From: CAZMNY01 sp964567745
Lineage (GTDB): Bacteria > Planctomycetota > Planctomycetia > Pirellulales > Pirellulaceae
NCBI GenBank assembly: GCA_964567745.1
Contig: CAZMNY010000024.1
Coordinates: forward strand, 62,001 to 126,000
Length of the DNA: 64,000 nucleotides
Direction of reading: 5' to 3'
The translations under genes were made by a program, and so were the position numbers. Below the pieces are notes generated by a model that worked only from the letters and a program-made list of their open reading frames with translations, ran no database searches and was not told the DNA's origin. This document shows, piece by piece, positions 35,114 through 43,646 of the stretch; position 1 is the first letter of the stretch; each line of letters begins with the position of its first letter.

Positions 35114-36358
35114 GTGGCTCAGACTATCTACCAACAACAGCTCGACAACGGTCTCACGATTTTGGCGGAGCCGATGCCTTGGCTGGAATCGGCTGCGTTT
35201 GCGATTTCGCTGCCGGCGGGCAGCTCGCGCGATCCCGCTTCATTGCCGGGGCTGGGGAACTTCACGTCGGAGATGGTTCAGCGCGGTTGCGGCGAGCTTG
35301 ACAGTCGCGAGTTCAACAACGCGCTCGAAAATCGCGGCGTGACTTTTAGCGGCGGCGTTTCCAATTCGAAAGCCGGCTTTCAAGCTGCGATGCTCGCTGA
35401 CCAGTTGGAGCCGGCGATGCGATTGTTCGCCGACCTGGTTCGCAGGCCCATGCTGCCGTCGGACCAAATCGAAGAGGGCCGCCAAGTCTGTTTGCAAGAG
35501 ATTCGCGGAATCGAAGACGACTTGGCAGGTCAAACCTTGCGTCATCTTCGACGTCGTTTGTTTCCGGACCCGTTCGGACGCACGGTGCCCGGGACTTCGG
35601 AGGCCGTCTCGTCCATTGCGATCGACGATATCACCGATCATTTTCAAAAAACCTATGGTCCGGAAGATGCCATCATCAGTGTGGCGGGCCGAATCGATTG
35701 GCCTCAGGTGGTCGCATTGGTTGCCGATTTGTTTGGCGACTGGCCTCGTCAATCGCTTGGTTCAATCCCTGAGAATCCGCAAGAGTCGGGTTACTTGCAC
35801 GTCGAACACGAATCGAGCCAAACTCACATTGCCTTGGGCTATCCAAGTATTCCTTACAGCCATCCGGACTACTTTCTGAGTCGCGGAGCGGTCGGCGTAT
35901 TGAGCGACGGCATGAGCTCGCGTCTGTTCACCGAGATGCGAGAGAACCGCGGTTTGTGTTACGCCGTTTTCGCAAGCTACCACTCGCTTCAGCGAATGGG
36001 CGGCGTCGAATGTTATGTCGGGACAACAACGGACAAAGCGCAGGAATCGCTTGAAGTGCTTACCGACGAGCTTGGCAAAATCGTCGATGGCGTTCACGAG
36101 ACGGAAGTGAATCGACTCAAGGCGCGTTACAAATCGTCGCTAATCATGCAGCAAGAGTCGAGCAACTCGCGAGCTGCTCAACTGGCGGCCGAATGGCGAT
36201 TGCTCGAACGGGTCCGCACTTTGGATGAAGTGTCTGACGCGATCGACGCCCTTTCGCCGCAGTCGATCGGGGACTTCTTGTCGTCCAATCCGCCGTCCAA
36301 CTTCCGTTTGGTAACTCTTGGCGAAAAGACTTTGGAGACCACCATTGGAGTTTCTTAG
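35114..36358 (+). CDS. M16 (insulinase-like) peptidase homologue without HxxEH zinc site
   Basis: 414 residues, M16 fold. The zinc motif normally found as HFLEH is here NFTSEM (in LPGLGNFTSEMVQRG), so both histidines are missing while Glu remains, and the protein should be catalytically inactive. ALENRGVTFSGGVSNSKAG, the middle domain (LHVEHESSQTHIALGYPS) and DGMSSRLFTEMRENRGLCY match M16 C-terminal halves. GTG 35114 follows GGAAGGAA. The next gene overlaps by 14 bases and encodes the active partner; the pair fits the heterodimeric M16B arrangement, where one subunit carries the zinc and the other supports substrate binding. Confidence 0.92.
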   Translation: MAQTIYQQQLDNGLTILAEPMPWLESAAFAISLPAGSSRDPASLPGLGNFTSEMVQRGCGELDSREFNNALENRGVTFSGGVSNSKAGFQAAMLADQLEPAMRLFADLVRRPMLPSDQIEEGRQVCLQEIRGIEDDLAGQTLRHLRRRLFPDPFGRTVPGTSEAVSSIAIDDITDHFQKTYGPEDAIISVAGRIDWPQVVALVADLFGDWPRQSLGSIPENPQESGYLHVEHESSQTHIALGYPSIPYSHPDYFLSRGAVGVLSDGMSSRLFTEMRENRGLCYAVFASYHSLQRMGGVECYVGTTTDKAQESLEVLTDELGKIVDGVHETEVNRLKARYKSSLIMQQESSNSRAAQLAAEWRLLERVRTLDEVSDAIDALSPQSIGDFLSSNPPSNFRLVTLGEKTLETTIGVS

Positions 36359-37592
36359 AGAAACGCTGCCTAACGGATTGGAGATCGTCGCCGAACGCAA
36401 CGACAACGCCCACTCGGCAGCGCTCGGGTTCTTTGTCCGCACTGGCTCTCGAGACGAGACCAAAGAGCTTTGGGGCGTCAGTCACTTTCTTGAGCATATG
36501 GTCTTCAAGGGGACGCCGATGCGTTCGGCTGCCGACGTGAATCGGGAGCTCGATGAAATAGGCGCGGATGCCAATGCGTTTACGAACGAGGAGCAAACCG
36601 TCTATCACGCTCGGGTGTTGCCGGAATACCAGGAGCGAGCGACCGACCTGTTGTGCGACATCATGCGGCCAAGTCTGCGAGCGGACGATTTCGAGATGGA
36701 GAAGAAAGTGATTCTCGAGGAGATCGCCAAGTACGAAGATCAGCCGCCGTTCGGCGCTAATGATCGAGTGATGGCGGATCATTTTCGAAACCACCCGTTG
36801 GGCCGTTGCGTGCTGGGCACGGTCGATTCCGTTTCCGCGCTGACTCCCGAGCAAATGCGAGAGTATTTTTCTCGTCGATACAGCCCGGGAAACATCGTCT
36901 TTTCCGCAGCCGGCAAAATGGACTTCGACGGCTTGGTCAGGCAGGTCGAGGAGCTGTGCGGGGGCTGGACCGCTCAAGAGGCGTCGCGGGACACTCCAGT
37001 AAACGTCGGTAGCCCGGGCGTCCGCGTCGTCCCGAACAATATTGCCGTGCAAGAGTATGGCGTTTCTATGTCGAAAGGCCCAGCGGCGGACGAGGACGAT
37101 GTGGTTCGTTACGGCGCTGCGCTGCTGACCACGATTCTCGGAGACTCGAGCGGCAGTCGTATGTTTTGGGATCTGGTCGAGACGGGGCGTGCCGAATACG
37201 CCGAAATGTCTCCTTATGAATTCCAAGGCGCGGGCGTCATCATGACATTCCTTTGTTGCTCGCCGGAAGATGTCGAAGACGTCCTATCGAGCATTGATGA
37301 AATCCATTCAGATGCCCAAGCAAATGGAGTTACAGGGGAGGAACTGGAGCGAGCCAAGAACAAGGTCTGTTCGCATGTCGTTTTGCGTAGCGAGAGGCCA
37401 TTGACGCGGATGTTTGACGTCGGTGCCAATTGGCTGCAAACCGAAACGTATCGCTCCGTTCGAGAGCTCGTTGACATTGTTCGCTCGGTATCGCGTGACG
37501 ACATCGCCGGCGTGCTCGACCGTTTCCCGCTGAGAGACCCGACGCTCGTTCTGGTCGGACCGCGCATGGAAGTTGACTGGCCGCGCCAGTAG
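36345..37592 (+). CDS. M16 zinc peptidase, catalytic subunit
   Basis: About 415 residues. Zinc-binding HFLEH is present (GVSHFLEHMVFKGT), with the third ligand Glu about 75 residues downstream in EMEKKVILEEIAKYEDQ. The C-terminal half has GDSSGSRMFWDLVETGRAEY, the family's second-domain signature. The start is a TTG at 36345 inside the end of the preceding gene, with GGAG 7 bases before it, giving LEFLRETLPNGLEIVAE. The overlap implies translational coupling and equal dose of both subunits. It likely degrades peptides or processes exported proteins; the substrate is unknown. Confidence 0.93.
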   Translation: MEFLRETLPNGLEIVAERNDNAHSAALGFFVRTGSRDETKELWGVSHFLEHMVFKGTPMRSAADVNRELDEIGADANAFTNEEQTVYHARVLPEYQERATDLLCDIMRPSLRADDFEMEKKVILEEIAKYEDQPPFGANDRVMADHFRNHPLGRCVLGTVDSVSALTPEQMREYFSRRYSPGNIVFSAAGKMDFDGLVRQVEELCGGWTAQEASRDTPVNVGSPGVRVVPNNIAVQEYGVSMSKGPAADEDDVVRYGAALLTTILGDSSGSRMFWDLVETGRAEYAEMSPYEFQGAGVIMTFLCCSPEDVEDVLSSIDEIHSDAQANGVTGEELERAKNKVCSHVVLRSERPLTRMFDVGANWLQTETYRSVRELVDIVRSVSRDDIAGVLDRFPLRDPTLVLVGPRMEVDWPRQ

Positions 37593-37898
37593 CTTGCCCT
37601 GTACGAAAGTGCTCGCAGTGAAGCACGCGGCGAGCAGGCCGAAGTGAGCCGGACGAGTTCCCCTGGTTTTCCGCTCGGCTTGAATGCGCTGAGCGCCGCG
37701 AGGCCGTCACAATCGGACAGGTCGATGGAACCGTTCGTTATTCCGCAGAATGCCAGGCCGTCTCGACCATCTCATTTGACGCTCTCCGAGCCCGTTGCCG
37801 ATGGGTCAGTAGTCAACGAGCGCGAAGACTCCCGGAACATTGCGTCTCAGCGTTCGCTGCGCCTCCGCGGCCCATTTACAACTGGAGCGAAACGACGC
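37593..37898. other. Intergenic region without recognised feature
   Basis: The frame of the following gene is open through most of this stretch but the translation is not protein-like and has no ribosome site. No terminator or RNA gene was seen. Confidence 0.5.
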
Positions 37899-38561
37899 AT
37901 GGCGAATCGACTAACGAGAGGGGCAATAAAACCCCGCACCAGCACGAGCCCAATTCGCATGACGAGACTGACGGTCTTGCTATCGTTGGCGGTGGTCGTG
38001 ATGGTTGGTCAGAACGCTTCGGCCGATTACGAATCGTGGATGCGCAAACACGGATTGGGTTGGGGCGACGGCTACCATTCGGCGTGCAATTGGTGCGGCG
38101 GTTGCGCTCGCTCATGCACACCCTGCGGCCCCTCGCATTTGTCGCCTCCGTGGCCAACTGGATTGGCTTTCGCTCCCGATTTGTCAACGCCGCATGACCG
38201 ACAAACGCCCGCCGCAAGACCCGTTCCCATGCCGCGCATTCAGCCGCACCGCATTCAGCCGCACCGCATTCAGCCAGCTCCTCGCGCCAGGCCCCTGCCC
38301 TCCGTCCAGCCAGCCCCTGCTCCTCGGCCGCAACTCCAGTCGCCGACGTTACGAGAAACGCGCCGTGCACCGGCAGTTCGACAAACAGCCTTGCGACAGT
38401 CCAACCCGTGGCGGACCCCGGCCAACGGATCGCCATCGACAAATCGCGCAGTCGCGCCTAAGCCAGCGTACGTTTGCCCTGGTAGTCGTGTCGCCTCTGG
38501 GCCTTCCGCCATACGTCGCTCAACGGCTCATGCAGAGCCCTGGTGTGGCGGAGGGAAATGA
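37899..38561 (+). CDS. Secreted Pro/Arg/Gln-rich protein with Cys cluster
   Basis: About 220 residues from ATG 37899 (GGAG 11 bases upstream), or 200 from ATG 37959. Either gives a signal peptide (LTVLLSLAVVVMVGQNASA), the former with the long basic n-region often seen in planctomycetes. A Cys/Trp-rich patch follows (CNWCGGCARSCTPCG), then three tandem PHRIQ units encoded by 15-base repeats (38235-38276) and a Pro/Ala/Arg-rich low-complexity tail with a final WCGG. The Cys patch may form disulfides or bind metal. I do not recognise the family. Confidence 0.65.
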   Translation: MANRLTRGAIKPRTSTSPIRMTRLTVLLSLAVVVMVGQNASADYESWMRKHGLGWGDGYHSACNWCGGCARSCTPCGPSHLSPPWPTGLAFAPDLSTPHDRQTPAARPVPMPRIQPHRIQPHRIQPAPRARPLPSVQPAPAPRPQLQSPTLRETRRAPAVRQTALRQSNPWRTPANGSPSTNRAVAPKPAYVCPGSRVASGPSAIRRSTAHAEPWCGGGK

Positions 38562-38629
38562 TCTACAATCCTCGCCTCAATCGCCCGACGCGGGGCGTGC
38601 TCTGGACAACTTTAAGTGGAGTGCTTGTC

Positions 38630-39091
38630 ATGGAACGTACGTTGGTCTTGTTGAAGCCGGACTGCGTGCAGCGCCGCCTAATGGGTCGAGTCGTCAGCCG
38701 TTTTGAAGAGAAAGGGCTGAACATCATCGCCATGAAGATGTTGCAAGTCACACCGGATCTGGCGAAGCAGCATTACGCTGAGCACGTTGAGAAACCATTC
38801 TACCCAGGGCTCGAGGCTTTCATCACAGCCTCGCCCATCGTCGCGCTCGTCGTCGAGGGCCTCGAGGCCATTCGGGTCGTTCGCGACATGCTAGGCGCAA
38901 CAAGCGGACTCAAGGCGGCGCCCGGTACGATTCGCGGCGACTACAGCAGCAGCCAGCAGATGAATCTGGTTCATGCTTCCGACGGTCCGGACGCGGCCGC
39001 TCGAGAAACCGAACTCTACTTCGATGCGAGTGAGCTCTATCCGTACGAACCGACGTTGACGCCCTGGATGCGAGCCGGCGACGAAGGCTAG
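38630..39091 (+). CDS. ndk: Nucleoside diphosphate kinase
   Basis: 153 residues. It transfers the gamma phosphate between nucleoside di- and triphosphates through a phosphohistidine. ERTLVLLKPDCVQRRLMG is the NDK N-terminus; the active-site His lies in NLVHASDGPDAAARE (family N-x-x-H-[GA]-S-D). ATG 38630 with GGAG 8 bases away is selected; the frame is open to 38543 but that part belongs to the overlapping end of the previous gene. The tail after ELYPYEPT is slightly longer than in E. coli. No operon partners. Confidence 0.96.
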   Translation: MERTLVLLKPDCVQRRLMGRVVSRFEEKGLNIIAMKMLQVTPDLAKQHYAEHVEKPFYPGLEAFITASPIVALVVEGLEAIRVVRDMLGATSGLKAAPGTIRGDYSSSQQMNLVHASDGPDAAARETELYFDASELYPYEPTLTPWMRAGDEG

Positions 39092-39109
39092 ACCAGTCGG
39101 CCTTATGTC

Positions 39110-39751
39110 CTAGCGACCCGCTCGCCGCGACACCTTGCGTCGCAGCCGCAGCGCGCCCTGGCTCTCTTGAGTCAACAGCAGAGCACCATCGGCGCAGGTT
39201 CGCTCGAATAGTCGAGCGATAACATGACCCTCGCCGGGCCAAGGGTACGCATAGACCAAATCGAAGTCGTCCGGCTCGAGTCCCAGGTCGTTGTACGCAT
39301 CGTCCGCATCGGTGACTAGCCAAAACACGTCCGTACTGTTTTCGGCGTAGGCTTCTTCCGTCGCGGCTTCCGCACCGGCGGGCACAAAACTGCCATGGAT
39401 GAATTGAATCGGCAGATCGTAGTCGTCGGCGAGTTGTCGAGACAGTTCGACGAGCGTCCCTTCGATCTCGATACCGCAAACGGTGTAGTCCAGCATGGCG
39501 GCGAGCGAAGCAACGACACCAAACCCACTGCCCCATTCGCAAAACGATGTCCCGACAGTCAGATGCCGTTCTGTGATTGTTCGCAGCGCGCGATAAACTT
39601 CGATGAAATCGCTGGGGACGAAACCGGTGTGCTGGACCGGCGTGCGATCGACGAATTCGCCGATTCGCTTGTCGGCATCCTTGAGAAACGCAGCCACGTC
39701 GTCAGGCAAATCTGAATCGTCCGTGACAATGTCGATATCCACCAATGGCAT
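39110..39751 (-). CDS. SAM-dependent methyltransferase-like protein
   Basis: 213 residues. TVGTSFCEWGSGFGVVASLAAML corresponds to the SAM-binding motif I (E/DxGxGxG), followed by VCGIEIEGTLVELSRQLADD (motif with acidic residue at the end of strand 2) and DFDLVYAYPWPGEG (motif IV-like). The N-terminal 60 residues are helical and start with MPLVDIDIVTDD. It lies convergent to ndk with 18 bases between the stop codons. The substrate cannot be named. Confidence 0.82.
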   Translation of the reverse strand: MPLVDIDIVTDDSDLPDDVAAFLKDADKRIGEFVDRTPVQHTGFVPSDFIEVYRALRTITERHLTVGTSFCEWGSGFGVVASLAAMLDYTVCGIEIEGTLVELSRQLADDYDLPIQFIHGSFVPAGAEAATEEAYAENSTDVFWLVTDADDAYNDLGLEPDDFDLVYAYPWPGEGHVIARLFERTCADGALLLTQESQGALRLRRKVSRRAGR

Positions 39752-40066
39752 CTGAGTCAGTCCTACTACTCTCGAAACAATCTCGCCCGCGGTTTCAATA
39801 TTTTCGGCGCCATGCCGCTCTGGCTTTACTCAATCCGATTTCGCATTGTAAGTGCGCTTGTCGACGTTTTCTACGTGCGAGTGGATAGTCAATTTCAAGA
39901 CGCGATGACAACAGTCCGTCGACGCAGTCTGTTTTTTGAGTGGGTTTTCGAAATCGGTCGCGAAAGCTCATCCTAAACTCGCTATTCGCGCCGTCGAGTC
40001 TGCTAAACAAGAGGCGACAAGGGACCGGATTTCGAAGTTTGCAGAGAATGCTAGTCACGAAACGCT
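39752..40066. other. Divergent promoter region, no gene seen
   Basis: Upstream of both the methyltransferase (minus) and the GxxExxY gene (plus). AT content is somewhat higher than in coding parts. No open frame or RNA fold stood out. Confidence 0.5.
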
Positions 40067-40468
40067 ATGGCTGAGAACCGAATAGGAACGGCGGTTGTTG
40101 ATTGTGCGTACCGCGTCCATCGGCAATTGGGCCCAGGACTGTCGGAGACGGTTTATGAAGCTGCGTTTCATTTCGATCTTTGTCGCGCTGGGTTCCAGGC
40201 CGAAAGACAAGTTGCCATTCCCATCGTTTACAACAGCCTCCGGTTCAACGAGGGGTTTCGCGCCGATGTTGTCGTCAATGACTTGGTCATAATCGAACTT
40301 AAATCCGTTGAACAGGTTCTGCCAGTCCATCAGAAACATTTACTCACCTATCTGCGGTTGTCCGAAAAACGGTTGGGTTATCTGATCAACTTCGGCGCAG
40401 TCCTAATCAAAGATGGGATTTCACGAAGCGCAAACGGAGTTAACGATTGGAGAGACGACAGTTCGTGA
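40067..40468 (+). CDS. GxxExxY protein
   Basis: 133 residues. The family name motif is seen as GPGLSETVYEAAF at about residues 24-36. Other conserved pieces are VDCAYRVHRQLG, FRADVVVNDLVIIELKS and HQKHLLTYLRLSEKRLGYLINFG, which has the D...ExK spacing of PD-(D/E)XK nuclease-fold proteins. These small proteins are scattered irregularly among bacteria, suggesting mobility, and have no established function known to me. An inverted repeat lies just downstream. Confidence 0.92.
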   Translation: MAENRIGTAVVDCAYRVHRQLGPGLSETVYEAAFHFDLCRAGFQAERQVAIPIVYNSLRFNEGFRADVVVNDLVIIELKSVEQVLPVHQKHLLTYLRLSEKRLGYLINFGAVLIKDGISRSANGVNDWRDDSS

Positions 40469-40579
40469 TTCCGTCCGTTTTCTTGATTGATAAAAGACAA
40501 GAGGGCACGCGGAAGCGCGGAGCACGCTAAGACGGATTGCCTCTCAACGTCTTCTCGCTCTTCGCGTCTCCGCGAGACC

Positions 40580-40615
40580 CCCGTCCGTTCGAACTAAAAT
40601 TCGGTGGCGGACGGG
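40580..40615. repeat. Inverted repeat after the GxxExxY gene
   Basis: CCCGTCCG / CGGACGGG with a 20-base spacer. The surrounding 280 bases also contain CGCGGA/CGCGTC-type near repeats (40509-40577). No T-run, so not an obvious terminator. Confidence 0.6.
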
Positions 40616-40747
40616 TTGAGACTATTATGACGATTGCAGTTAGGTTGTTGAGGCAAGTTGGCTGGTATCTGCGAGGAACTTCGATGATGGTCCGACGAGA
40701 TCGCTTATGCTTACGGAATCGACGTTTCTGCTGACAAAGGCGTATTG

Positions 40748-41836
40748 ATGAGCGATGGCCGCGAACGAAAACCGATTGGGCAGTGGAATGGCGATCGGAT
40801 TGCGCCTGGCGAGTCGCGCGACGTCAAGTTAGCGGTCAGCGAGAGCTACAGTGGGATGACGTTGAGGATTCCGATACACATCCGCCGCGCGGTTGAGCCG
40901 GGGCCGACGGTCTTTGTTACAGCGGCTCTGCACGGCGATGAGATCAACGGGACCGGCGCCATTCGTCAATTGGCTCAAGACGACTCGCTCACTTTGCTCA
41001 AAGGCGCGATCGTGCTCGTGCCGGTACTCAACCTGCTTGCTTTCGATCGCCACAGCCGCTACTTGCCGGATCGCCGTGACCTCAATCGATCGTTCCCGGG
41101 TTCGCCTGACGGAAGTTTGGCGTCTCGCATGGCTTGCACCATCTTTGAGGAAATCGTCTCCCGCTGTGACTACGGGATTGACCTGCACACGGCTTCGGTG
41201 CGTCGAACCAATTATCCCAACATTCGAGGCGACCTGAGTGATCCGGTCGTGAAAAGGCTTGCCGCTGCATTTGGCGCCGAGATCATCCTTGATGGCAAGG
41301 GACCTCCAGGCGCTTTTCGACGTGAAGCGACGGCGGCCGGATGCCCGACAATTGTTTTGGAGGGCGGCGAGGTTTGGAAAGTGGAGCCGGGTATTGTCGA
41401 GACGACCGTGCGAGGCGTAAAGAATGTGCTTTGTAATCTCGAGATGCTTGACGACGAGCCCCGCAGTCCGGAATACCAGATCGAGGTGACCAAGACCAAG
41501 TGGATTCGAGCGGAGCGCGGAGGCTTTCTGCAGTTTCACATTCGCCCTGGCGAGATTATCGAAGAGGGGCAGCCGCTCGCCACGAACACAACGCTGCTCG
41601 GCCACGAAAAGAGCGCGTTGATTGCGCCGTTCGATTCGGTCGTCATTGGCATGACCACTCTCCCGGCCGTGAGCCCTGGCGAACCGGTTTGTAATCTCGG
41701 CAAATTGCCGCAAGGAACGCAGGCTTTGAAAATGCGTCGCCTTCGATCGCTTGAAGAAGATGATAACTTGCAGGAGCGCGTAATCGACGAGCTCGCGTCA
41801 AACGTGCTTGTCGTCGACCGTCCGTCTGAGGACTAA
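40748..41836 (+). CDS. Succinylglutamate desuccinylase / aspartoacylase-family (M14) deacylase
   Basis: 362 residues. Zinc ligands are in LHGDEINGTG (HxxE) and in CDYGIDLHTA (His); SRYLPDRRDLNRSFPG is the substrate-carboxylate-binding segment of the family. The C-terminal third (IRPGEIIEEGQPLATNTT) is the beta-domain of AstE-like proteins. These enzymes hydrolyse N-acyl amino acids or related amides. ATG 40748 is the start of a typical sequence; TTG 40745 is adjacent. It converges with the five-gene minus-strand operon at 41869, which encodes a second member of the same family, so both may act on the same or related compounds. Confidence 0.9.
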   Translation: MSDGRERKPIGQWNGDRIAPGESRDVKLAVSESYSGMTLRIPIHIRRAVEPGPTVFVTAALHGDEINGTGAIRQLAQDDSLTLLKGAIVLVPVLNLLAFDRHSRYLPDRRDLNRSFPGSPDGSLASRMACTIFEEIVSRCDYGIDLHTASVRRTNYPNIRGDLSDPVVKRLAAAFGAEIILDGKGPPGAFRREATAAGCPTIVLEGGEVWKVEPGIVETTVRGVKNVLCNLEMLDDEPRSPEYQIEVTKTKWIRAERGGFLQFHIRPGEIIEEGQPLATNTTLLGHEKSALIAPFDSVVIGMTTLPAVSPGEPVCNLGKLPQGTQALKMRRLRSLEEDDNLQERVIDELASNVLVVDRPSED

Positions 41837-41868
41837 GGCGAACCGCACGGCAAATAGTTCGACGATTC

Positions 41869-42663
41869 TTACCAGGCTGTCCAACCGCCATCGACAACCA
41901 GGTTCTGCCCAGTGACATAACTGCCCGCGTCGCTGACGAACATCATCAGCGGTCCCTTTAGCTCGGACGGCACGCCCATACGTTTCATCGGGCTCTTTTG
42001 AATGAGCCGCGAGACCATTTCTTGCGGCGCTTTCGAAGAAGGAAACGGACCCGGGCTGAGACAGTTGACTCGAACGTTATCCTTAGCCCAGTAGACCGCG
42101 AGGTGGCGAGTCATGTGAATGATGCCGCCCTTGAGCGTGTGGTACTGAACGGGACTGGAGACGCACACGTCTTCGTAGGCGTCTGGATAGGAACCGACGA
42201 CGCCATACATCGAACCGATCATCACGATCGAGCCAGCGGCGTGGCGTTCGACAAGGTGGTTTCTCATCTGCCGGGCGAGCATGAAATAACCGGTTGCGTT
42301 TTGCAGGTCCTTACTAAAGGCGTCGGAAGTGACATCGGACCAATCCATTGCGTGGCCTTGCTGGCCATTGTTGACCAGAATGTCGAGTTTCCCAGCCTGC
42401 GCGATAGCGTCGTTGAAGCCGTCCACTCGTGTTTGCTCGTCAAGTTGATCGAGTTCGACGCCATAGTGTCTTGCGTCACCGCTAACAGGTAACGTCTCGG
42501 CAACCAAGTCCGCGCGTTCTCGTTCGCGGCTTCCAATGACGACGCTAGCTCCAGCCTCGGCGAGCGCTCGAGCAAGCGCTTGGCCGAGGTGCCCAGAACC
42601 ACCGGTGATCAGAGCCGCTCGACCAGTCAGATCAAACAGAGATTGCACGCTTGGCTCGCTCAT
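41869..42663 (-). CDS. SDR family oxidoreductase
   Basis: 264 residues, classical SDR. TGGSGHLGQALA is the cofactor motif and NNGQQG the NNAG-like strand; GSMYGVVG then the catalytic-Tyr region reads SSPVQYHTLKGGIIHMTRH (Y-x3-K: YHTLK). The C-terminus YVTGQNLVVDGGWTAW is standard. ATG 42663 overlaps the stop of the upstream Gfo gene (ATGA). Last gene of the operon. It probably oxidises a hydroxyl of the compound imported by the symporter. Confidence 0.93.
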   Translation of the reverse strand: MSEPSVQSLFDLTGRAALITGGSGHLGQALARALAEAGASVVIGSRERERADLVAETLPVSGDARHYGVELDQLDEQTRVDGFNDAIAQAGKLDILVNNGQQGHAMDWSDVTSDAFSKDLQNATGYFMLARQMRNHLVERHAAGSIVMIGSMYGVVGSYPDAYEDVCVSSPVQYHTLKGGIIHMTRHLAVYWAKDNVRVNCLSPGPFPSSKAPQEMVSRLIQKSPMKRMGVPSELKGPLMMFVSDAGSYVTGQNLVVDGGWTAW

Positions 42664-43646
42664 AACGTCACCCACCGTCCTTTTTCAGCTGAGCTAATGG
42701 TGCCCAGATTCACTCGTAGCGTTTGCAGGCCCTCGGATAACGAGCAGGCCGGTTCGCTGGCGCCCTCGAGCTGGTCGAGAAACGCATTTGCCTGTGTGAG
42801 AAAGAGGTCGTCTCGTTGGAGGTCAAACGTCTCCTCGACATGCCAGTCGGAATCGGGTTCGCTGCAGCTGAGCCAACGCGAACGGTGACCCTCCATACGC
42901 ATCACGCCATCTTCGCAAATCACAGTAATCGTAGTTTCATTCGCGGCTTGGTGCTGATTCAAGCTCACCGAACCGAGGATCGAATCGTGTCGCGTCATGA
43001 CGTGCACGGTGTCCTCAACATCAACGCCTTCGAGAACACAATGTTCGGCGTCGGCGACGAGTCGCGTCACCGGTCCGACCAACCACTCGGCTGTGTTCAT
43101 CACGTGGGTGAGCGCATCTTGAATAGCTCCGCCGCCCTTGGCGTGATCCGCATAGTAGATTTCGCGATATGCCGGTCGATAGAAAGGAAAGTGTTGTCCG
43201 CAATTCGCCACGATTTCGACCGGATGTCCAAAACGTCGCTTGTCCAAAGCCGACTTGAGTGCGATTAGTGCTGGATTGTGTCGCGACACATAGGCGACAC
43301 AAGCGGGAACGTTTCCATTCTCGCATTGGTCGATAAGCGATTCCACGCCGTCCAGTGAAATGCTGAGCGGCTTTTCGATCAGCACGCCGATCCCTCGCTC
43401 CACCAAACTGGCGGCCATGGTGATGTGCAAGTCCGCGGGCGTGCAGATGACCGCACCGTCAAACTCGTTCTCGATCGCGCCCTCAAACGAATCGTAGACA
43501 TCCTTGATCGCGTGGTTGGCCGCAAGCTTGTCACGTATCGATTCGGAAACGTCGCACAGCGATACCTCGGCTCGGCCTGTGTGGAGTAAGCAGCGCAAGT
43601 GCCGCTCACCGATCGAACCGCCGCCCAAAATTAGAATCTTCTTCAC
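42660..43646 (-). CDS. Gfo/Idh/MocA-family oxidoreductase
   Basis: 328 residues. Rossmann motif KKILILGGGSIGERHLR at the N-terminus, then EKPLSISLDGV, the conserved EKP motif of the family. The C-terminal part has DHAKGGGAIQDALTHVMNT, similar to the family's GGG-x6-H region. Such enzymes use NAD(P) on sugars, inositols or amino-sugar-like compounds. The start is a GTG overlapping the stop of the preceding deacylase gene (GTGA), so translation is coupled. Confidence 0.93.
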   Translation of the reverse strand: MKKILILGGGSIGERHLRCLLHTGRAEVSLCDVSESIRDKLAANHAIKDVYDSFEGAIENEFDGAVICTPADLHITMAASLVERGIGVLIEKPLSISLDGVESLIDQCENGNVPACVAYVSRHNPALIALKSALDKRRFGHPVEIVANCGQHFPFYRPAYREIYYADHAKGGGAIQDALTHVMNTAEWLVGPVTRLVADAEHCVLEGVDVEDTVHVMTRHDSILGSVSLNQHQAANETTITVICEDGVMRMEGHRSRWLSCSEPDSDWHVEETFDLQRDDLFLTQANAFLDQLEGASEPACSLSEGLQTLRVNLGTISSAEKGRWVTL

